Below are positions 53,966-58,515 of a DNA stretch of 58,515 bases, piece by piece (within the stretch, counting starts at the first letter, position 1; every line of letters starts with the position of its first letter). The notes beneath the pieces are model-generated. The model saw only the letters and a list, made by a program, of their open reading frames with translations, did not search any database and was not told the DNA's origin. Position numbers and translations under genes: made by a program. The DNA lies in NCBI GenBank assembly GCA_937900515.1, contig CALCCU010000167.1:1-58515 (forward strand), written 5' to 3'. The stretch comes from an uncultured Gammaproteobacteria bacterium (GTDB lineage Bacteria > Pseudomonadota > Gammaproteobacteria > Nitrosococcales > Methylophagaceae).

Positions 53966-55270
53966 TTAGAAGTAATAGCCGATATTGATGTTGAATCGTT
54001 GCTCATAGTCGTTACTATCACCAGAAGCACTTCCACCTACAAAGGGCTGGTTTTTAGCATGAACCCAGTCAAAATAAGTGAATAGTCCACCTGCAGCGAT
54101 TGACATACCAGTAACATTCATTACGGTATTGGCCGTATTGTCTGACTTATCAAAAACAATGCCGTAGTTATTGTAAAACTGGATCGCGGTAACGGGGCCA
54201 AAGTTCACAGCCCAATCGTAAGCAAGGTTAACCGTTGCTGATGTTGCTTCAGCTGCAATCGAGTCATAAAAGGAATAAGAACCAACGGCAATTCGATCAA
54301 CTTGAGCAATGTCATACTCATATTGGCTGTATTGAAGTTGCATGTGCCAATTATGGTACTGGCTATTAGTATGTATTGCCCATGCGGTATAGCTTCCAGC
54401 ACGGTTACTGCCATCATGAATGCCACCTTTTAAACCAGAAACACCTACTTCTGTAGCAAGGTCGCCTTGGTTAAAGTGATATGCAAATCGACCTGTAAAG
54501 GTATTATATTCACCGAGCTGTTGGCTTGGTTCATCATAAATTCCATCACTGAGCGTGCGGCTACCGACGATATCATACGAATAGCGATCTGATCGATTAT
54601 CGACATAACCATCGACACCACCTAACTCATCGTTTTTAAAGAAACCTAAGTCTAACTGCCAGTTATCGGCAATGGTGCGTTTAAATACGATACCTAAATC
54701 ATAGTCATCTTCTAAACCAAGGTAATAATTTGTACTGAAAAAATAGTTTTGTGAGTTATACGGGCTGTTACCAAAAGGTACTTTAGTAATACCCAACTCA
54801 GTTTGCCACCTGTCATTAATTTGATAGCCGACATAGGCATATTTTATGGCGGTCATATAATCAAAAAAGCGGATTTCACCATTGAGTGAAACATCGCCAA
54901 TTTCACCATTCAAATTGAGGCGGAAAATATCAAAGTCAAAATCGCCACCACGATTTTTATTGCCTTCGTTATATGATGTATAGCTGTAGTTGGTACGAAT
55001 AGCCCCGCCAACGGTAATACCGTCTTTTGAATCTTCGGCAGGGGCTACCTCTATTTGTTGTTGTGTTGCTGTGATAGCTTCAGCATTAATGGCTGTTTGT
55101 GATGTGGCGGCATTAGATTGTGCTTCTAATGTATTTAACCGATCTTGCAGCGCTTGAATTTGGTTTTTTAAACTAGCGAGTTCAGCTGCAGATACGGTAG
55201 CGTCTGCATAACTCGGACTAACGAATGAACTTGCCAATAAAGCGGTTAGTAGATGGTGTTTAGGTATCAT
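53966..55270 (-). CDS. Outer-membrane porin with N-terminal coiled coil (DcaP-like)
   Basis: The 434-residue protein has a signal peptide (cleavage after SYA, about residue 22). A short coiled-coil segment follows (AAELASLKNQIQALQDRLNTLEAQ, about 27-50) and then a Tyr/Asp-rich beta-barrel ending in the terminal aromatic NINIGYYF, the usual outer-membrane insertion signal. The coiled-coil-plus-barrel order resembles DcaP-type trimeric porins. It precedes the BCCT transporter, so it probably admits the same small osmolyte or nutrient. The precise family is uncertain. Confidence 0.82.
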   Translation of the reverse strand: MIPKHHLLTALLASSFVSPSYADATVSAAELASLKNQIQALQDRLNTLEAQSNAATSQTAINAEAITATQQQIEVAPAEDSKDGITVGGAIRTNYSYTSYNEGNKNRGGDFDFDIFRLNLNGEIGDVSLNGEIRFFDYMTAIKYAYVGYQINDRWQTELGITKVPFGNSPYNSQNYFFSTNYYLGLEDDYDLGIVFKRTIADNWQLDLGFFKNDELGGVDGYVDNRSDRYSYDIVGSRTLSDGIYDEPSQQLGEYNTFTGRFAYHFNQGDLATEVGVSGLKGGIHDGSNRAGSYTAWAIHTNSQYHNWHMQLQYSQYEYDIAQVDRIAVGSYSFYDSIAAEATSATVNLAYDWAVNFGPVTAIQFYNNYGIVFDKSDNTANTVMNVTGMSIAAGGLFTYFDWVHAKNQPFVGGSASGDSNDYEQRFNINIGYYF

Positions 55271-55559
55271 GTGTTTCCCTTTAATGAAAAATAATAGGGT
55301 GTCAATGAGGCTAATTTATATGGGCTGACAATAACGTCTTATGCCTCACACCCAGAAAGTTTCCACGGTGTAAACAGAGGCGGAGATGAAATACAAAAAT
55401 GTATTTCGAAGTAAATATTGTGTTAGCGTTTATGACGCAGAAATACTCACATAGCTTTATGTTACCGTGAGTTACACATTATGGCTACAAGCAATAATCT
55501 TAATAATTGCTAAAAAACTCAAAAGGATAGATAACTGACTCACTTCTAAAGGGGGAGAA
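55271..55559. other. Promoter-proximal gap upstream of the porin gene
   Basis: This 289-base region separates the porin start from the end of a small exported-protein gene, both on the minus strand. It must contain the porin-BCCT promoter. No clear box pair, operator or structure was found by eye. Confidence 0.35.
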
Positions 55560-56003
55560 TTACAGGCGATTAGATTCAGTATAATCTTCAAGGAATTCCT
55601 CTATTAGGGACTCAATATCATCATGAAGTTCTTCGATATCAGTAATATCTTTGACGTAGCGCCCCCAGACAAAACCATCTTTGCTATAGCATTGATTCAT
55701 GGCTATATAGTGGACTTTTCGGCTGAAATCGAGATAAAGAAGATACTTACCAGACTGTTGCTCTACACGTAGAAATAATTGTGCATCATCACGCTGGCCT
55801 TTCTCAATATTAGCATTGGATAGGCTCTGATCAATGATTGCTTCGAGTCGGTTTATATCTATGCCCATTGGTTCAATGGTATAGATAATATAAAGTTGTT
55901 GGGGATTGTCTATTTCCAATCCTGTGCCGGGATTTCCAATCGCCACTAACGCATGTAAAAAGAGAGCCGCTGAAAGGAGTGCACAAATACCGTGTTTAGC
56001 CAT
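55560..56003 (-). CDS. Small exported protein of unknown function
   Basis: A 147-residue protein with a signal peptide (MAKHGICALLSAALFLHALVAIG, cleavage about residue 23). The mature alpha/beta part has regular strand-like segments (QLYIIYTIEPMG, AQLFLRVEQQSGKYLLYLDFSRKV) and a C-terminal acidic helix (IEELHDDIESLIEEFLED). I do not recognise the family; homology to a periplasmic or lipoprotein-like domain is possible, but there is no lipobox. It is alone between the porin and the small membrane protein. Confidence 0.7.
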   Translation of the reverse strand: MAKHGICALLSAALFLHALVAIGNPGTGLEIDNPQQLYIIYTIEPMGIDINRLEAIIDQSLSNANIEKGQRDDAQLFLRVEQQSGKYLLYLDFSRKVHYIAMNQCYSKDGFVWGRYVKDITDIEELHDDIESLIEEFLEDYTESNRL

Positions 56004-56178
56004 AAGTCATAATGCTCTGAAGAGGTTTAGATTTAATATAACAAAAAAACGGCACCTAAAAATAGAACTGGGTTTCATATGTATTGTTATCTAGACCTTG
56101 AGTAGCAAGAGCATGCTAGTTAAGTAAGCAAATAGTTTTAATAAAAAAACAGTAATTTATATTATCGATAATTACTGA

Positions 56179-56355
56179 CTAATGTTTGTCTCGATGACTT
56201 TTTACACCTTGATTACCAAGTTGAGTGTCAGAGTCTCTTGGGTCATCAAGTGTTGGGTCGTTTTTCTTGACCTCAGAGTCCATTAGCTTTTTAAATATGA
56301 ATCCAACAACCACGACTAATAAAACGACAATGGCGACTATTGTAGATTTTTCCAT
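56179..56355 (-). CDS. 58-residue single-pass membrane protein
   Basis: An ATG at 56355 with AAAAGGG six bases upstream opens a 58-codon frame ending at TAG 56179-56181. Residues 5-21 (TIVAIVVLLVVVVGFIF) form one membrane helix after MEKS. A Lys-rich junction and a soluble, strongly polar Asp/Lys-rich tail (PTLDDPRDSDTQLGNQG) follow. Such small proteins are often overlooked. Function is unknown; the C-terminal tail would be cytoplasmic if the short N-terminus is outside. It lies between the exported-protein gene and tRNA-Leu on the same strand. Confidence 0.65.
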   Translation of the reverse strand: MEKSTIVAIVVLLVVVVGFIFKKLMDSEVKKNDPTLDDPRDSDTQLGNQGVKSHRDKH

Positions 56356-56412
56356 CTTAAACCCTTTTAGTTAAAAATATTTCAAAGCGAATGGTTATGA
56401 CATTACAGACAT

Positions 56413-56443
56413 AAAAAAACCCCAACACGGTTAAGTATTGAGG
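56413..56443 (-). terminator. Terminator of tRNA-Leu
   Basis: On the minus strand CCTCAATAC and GTGTTGGGG form a nine-pair stem with two G-U pairs and a six-base loop, followed by TTTTTTT (56419-56413). It starts about 12 bases after the encoded CCA. Confidence 0.8.
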
Positions 56444-56454
56444 CTTTTATATTT

Positions 56455-56541
56455 TGGTACCTAGGGCCGGAATCGAACCGGCACGGCCGTGAAGCCGAGG
56501 GATTTTAAGTCCCTTGTGTCTACCAATTTCACCACCCAGGC
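56455..56541 (-). tRNA. tRNA-Leu (anticodon UAA)
   Basis: The minus strand folds into an 87-base tRNA: acceptor GCCTGGG with CCTAGGT, D arm containing AAATTGGTAGACA, anticodon stem AGGGA/TCCCT around loop CTTAAAA (anticodon TAA), long variable arm typical of class II tRNAs, T arm GCCGG-TTCGATT-CCGGC, and an encoded CCA. The overall pattern closely follows E. coli tRNA-Leu(UAA). Confidence 0.97.
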
Positions 56542-56549
56542 ATCCGAGT

Positions 56550-56579
56550 ATTATAACCGATGTTTTAATGACTTTTCAA
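56550..56579 (-). promoter_or_regulatory. Sigma70 promoter of tRNA-Leu
   Basis: On the minus strand TTGAAA (56579-56574), 18 bases, TATAAT (56555-56550) stand directly before the tRNA, leaving a leader of only 1-3 bases. The following CTCGG is a GC-rich discriminator as in stringently controlled tRNA promoters. Confidence 0.8.
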
Positions 56580-56731
56580 AGTTTTTATCTTAGTTTTTCA
56601 CGCGAGGCAGTGATATTGACTATTATATTTACAGATTTAGGTGGGAATGCTTATATTTAGGTGGCTAAATCTCATCTATTAAGTACAAGTTCTCAGTCGT
56701 TGAAACACTGATTATCGCCACTTTGGCAAGC

Positions 56732-56971
56732 TTAATAGGTAGCAGTTGATTTCCTGCTTAGTCTCCATGGGGGATCAAATTTGTACTGTTTCAGCCAATG
56801 GGGGAGGGCCTTTGCAAGCACTGATCTCTGTACGCAGTCATAGCCGATAGGGATTAGTACAATACCATGCGATGTTGTTTCAACGCCTTTCGCAATGACT
56901 TCTCGATTGAATGCTTTAGACAGTGAGATAATGCCTTCTACCAATGCTGAGTTATCTGGATTTATATTCAT
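56732..56971 (-). pseudogene. Decayed C-terminal fragment of an EAL-domain phosphodiesterase
   Basis: The 79-residue reading contains NREVIAKGVETTSHGIVLIPIGYDCVQ, which matches the end of EAL domains (viAEGVEt...L..lGcd..QG), followed by ALPHWLKQYKFDPPWRL, like the domain's last helix. AEGVE is changed to AKGVE, and the segment after the Gln is scrambled (RSVLAK for GY...a.P). The EAL, DDFG and metal-binding parts are missing, so it cannot be catalytic. The 5' portion is lost, possibly in the events that left tRNA fragments nearby. Confidence 0.75.
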
Positions 56972-57032
56972 GTCTTTAACTTGAACTCACCTCAAAACAT
57001 CATGCTTTGATTGGTCCTATTTCTACTTGGTA

Positions 57033-57977
57033 CTAGTTTTTAGTCTCGTCATTTAATGTTATTTCAGACTTTGATTCCATCATGGAGACATCGAAAGGTT
57101 TGCTGTCCTCTCCGAAATAAATCGTGCTATGTGGGAATGGGATTTCGATATTAGATTCATCGAATACAAGTTTTACTCGTCTTAGAAATTCACGGCCTAC
57201 AAACCATTGTTTAATAGGTTGTGTTTTAATTCGGCCTTTGATGACGACGGCAGAATCGCCAAGTTTATCCACACCAAATATTTCTGGTTGCTCAATAATA
57301 AAGTGTCCGTATTCATCGTCAGATTGCATTGTCTCTAGGACTTCCTCAATCTTGTTAATAACATTATCGGTATTTTCTTTATAGGCAACACCAATATCAA
57401 ATACATAGGCTGACCAATCATTAGTCATATTGCTTAGTGAAGAAATATTGCCATTCTGGAAGTAGTGAACGATGCCTTGCAGATCTCTTAAAACGGTTGT
57501 TCTCATGGTGATTCTTTCTACTAGCCCTGCCGTGTTATTGATGATTGCAACGTCGCCAACACGAATTTGGTTTTCAAGAATCATAAAGAAACCAGAGATA
57601 AAGTCTCGCACCAAGTTCTGAGCACCAAAACCAATTGCTAGGCCCAAAATACCTGCACTCGCCAAGATCGGACCGATTTCAAGGCCCAGTTCTCTCATAA
57701 TCACAAGTGTCATGGTTACCCAAAGAATGACTAAGACAATTTGTCTGAGTAATCGAACAATCGTCTCAATTCTTTTGGTGGCTTCTAATGCTGTTTCACC
57801 ATTTTCAGACGCGTGATTTTCCCAGAAGCTCTCGAGTCTGAATAATGTTTTTTTAAGAATAACGCTCAGCGCCCAGCCAAGAAAAAGAACGAAAATGATA
57901 CGAACTGAACTGTTCAGCACTGCAGTGTAATTAAGGTTTTCAATTAACTTTTGAAGTAGATCCATTGATAAACTCAT
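57033..57977 (-). CDS. MscS-family mechanosensitive channel
   Basis: From an ATG at 57977, 314 residues: helices at about 20-42 and 75-98, then the pore helix and beta domain EIGPILASAGILGLAIGFGAQNLVRDFISGFFMILENQIRVGDVAIINNTAGLVERITMRTTVLRD (key positions about 98-160). The Gly/Ala-rich TM3 plus GFGAQNLV and beta-barrel entry are diagnostic of MscS. It releases solutes on hypo-osmotic shock and complements the BCCT osmolyte uptake system. A longer start, GTG at 58019, is possible (328 residues); neither start has a clear ribosome site. Confidence 0.9.
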   Translation of the reverse strand: MSLSMDLLQKLIENLNYTAVLNSSVRIIFVLFLGWALSVILKKTLFRLESFWENHASENGETALEATKRIETIVRLLRQIVLVILWVTMTLVIMRELGLEIGPILASAGILGLAIGFGAQNLVRDFISGFFMILENQIRVGDVAIINNTAGLVERITMRTTVLRDLQGIVHYFQNGNISSLSNMTNDWSAYVFDIGVAYKENTDNVINKIEEVLETMQSDDEYGHFIIEQPEIFGVDKLGDSAVVIKGRIKTQPIKQWFVGREFLRRVKLVFDESNIEIPFPHSTIYFGEDSKPFDVSMMESKSEITLNDETKN

Positions 57978-58149
57978 AAGTTGGGTGATGTGAAAATGAA
58001 GTGTCTTTGAATCTGACACTGATAGCAGGTGAAAGTTTTCAAAATAGATGACTAGACAACCGATGTTGACTACTTAGCCTGAGGAAACACTATTTAACTT
58101 ACCATCAGTGTGAGAAGCTTGCAAATTGAGATAGGCTCATGAATATATT

Positions 58150-58179
58150 AGTATCTAGGGCCGGAGTCGAATCGGCACA
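58150..58179 (-). repeat. tRNA-Leu 3'-end remnant
   Basis: On the minus strand this 30-base stretch matches the last 30 bases of tRNA-Leu(UAA) (T arm, acceptor 3' strand and CCA) at 26 positions: GTGCCGATTCGACT then CCGGCCCTAGATACTA. The first half of the tRNA is absent, so it is not a functional gene. It is the second tRNA-Leu fragment in the window. Confidence 0.7.
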
Positions 58180-58196
58180 GGTGGAGAAATAATGAC

Positions 58197-58515
58197 CTAG
58201 TCCTGAATATCCCCTACTGAAGCGACAACTGCTGAAGGCAGGTCAGACAGTGACGCTAGAGCAATTTCTTGAACCTGTTTAGATGGTAAGATCTTTCCTG
58301 TGACTTTTGATGGTAGAGCCCTAGTAGCCGTTGCTGATGCGACAACGGTTGGGTTATATCCCAAGCTAAAGGCACCTCGAGCAGTTGAACTTACACACAT
58401 ATGAGACATAAAGCCGGTAAGAATAAGGTTACTTATATCTGCCTGTTTCAGTAATTCATTCAATTCGGTTTGTACAAAAGAGTCTGGATAGTTCTTAGTA
58501 ATTACTACTTCATTA
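58197..58515 (-). CDS. Isochorismatase-family cysteine hydrolase, C-terminal part (5' end beyond the right edge)
   Basis: The minus-strand frame is open to the window edge, adding EVVITKNYPDSFVQTEL before the first in-window start codon. About 105 residues are visible, including LILTGFMSHMCVSSTARGAFSLGYNPTVVASATATR. This matches the catalytic-Cys region of isochorismatase/nicotinamidase-like hydrolases (G...CV..TA.da...Gy). The N-terminal Asp of the catalytic triad lies outside. Substrate is unknown. Confidence 0.82.
   Translation of the reverse strand, partial: NEVVITKNYPDSFVQTELNELLKQADISNLILTGFMSHMCVSSTARGAFSLGYNPTVVASATATRALPSKVTGKILPSKQVQEIALASLSDLPSAVVASVGDIQD

Noticed and set aside
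1-58515. CRISPR arrays, insertion sequences, prophage or toxin-antitoxin loci
   Set aside because: No regularly spaced repeats, transposase, integrase or typical toxin-antitoxin pair were found in any part of the window.

Overview
The window reads as an ordinary chromosomal stretch of a low-to-mid GC gammaproteobacterium. It has densely packed genes on both strands, recognisable Shine-Dalgarno sites, sigma70-like promoters and rho-independent hairpins. No integrase, transposase, phage gene or CRISPR array is visible. The gene set suggests a marine or otherwise saline, motile, possibly C1- or sulfur-associated lineage, perhaps Thiotrichales/Methylophaga-like: a BCCT osmolyte transporter, glycolate oxidase with serine/alanine-glyoxylate aminotransferase, Calvin-type class II aldolase with FBPase and TPI, phosphoketolase with acetate kinase, type III glutamine synthetase, and many c-di-GMP and chemotaxis proteins. 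That taxonomic guess is inference only.

Layout. 0-2.1 kb: the 5' part of a membrane sensor gene (cut by the left edge) and a secreted esterase. 2.2-6.6 kb: glcDEF (glycolate oxidase, with an unusually short GlcE) divergent from a glyoxylate aminotransferase; this is a glycolate salvage module. 6.8-7.6 kb: an orphan ParA ATPase. 7.7-13.7 kb: a c-di-GMP/phosphorelay cluster (Cache-GGDEF cyclase, REC-HD-GYP phosphodiesterase, MHYT-PAS-PAS hybrid kinase). 13.9-17.0 kb: fba, fbp, tpiA. 17.1-20.2 kb: an operon of acetolactate-synthase-type ThDP enzyme and aldehyde dehydrogenase. 20.5-25.1 kb: small secreted protein, glycosyltransferase, chemoreceptor, RarD. 25.2-30.5 kb: two divergent operons, DUF523/YbgA-merR-phrB and epimerase-hemH, sharing a control region. 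It holds a TGTACA-N12-TGTATA dyad overlapping a sigma70-like promoter, and the MerR protein resembles LitR/CarH but lacks both B12-binding motifs. This looks like a light-response regulon. 30.7-34.4 kb: xfp-ackA. 34.7-36.9 kb: glnN-type glutamine synthetase. 37.0-39.1 kb: Bax-inhibitor family protein, hibernation factor, NhaR-like LysR regulator.

39.3-42.1 kb: an ANTAR-domain protein with a degenerate receiver, translationally coupled to a MASE1-PAS-PAS-GGDEF cyclase and preceded by a hairpin that would hide its ribosome binding site. 42.1-45.1 kb: chemoreceptor and RIO-family kinase. 45.3-49.5 kb: RND efflux pair. 49.6-55.3 kb: DnaQ-like exonuclease, cNMP-CBS-DUF294 protein, BCCT transporter, porin. 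55.5-58.5 kb: small exported and membrane proteins, tRNA-Leu(UAA), a decayed EAL fragment, MscS channel and a partial isochorismatase-like hydrolase. Short copies of the tRNA-Leu 3' end occur at 45.12 kb and 58.15 kb, which could be scars of past integration at this tRNA.

The candidates most worth following are the light-regulon control region, the ANTAR-GGDEF pair with its leader hairpin, the reduced GlcE, and the tRNA-Leu direct repeats bracketing 45.1-56.5 kb. All calls come from reading the sequence alone; no database search was possible.
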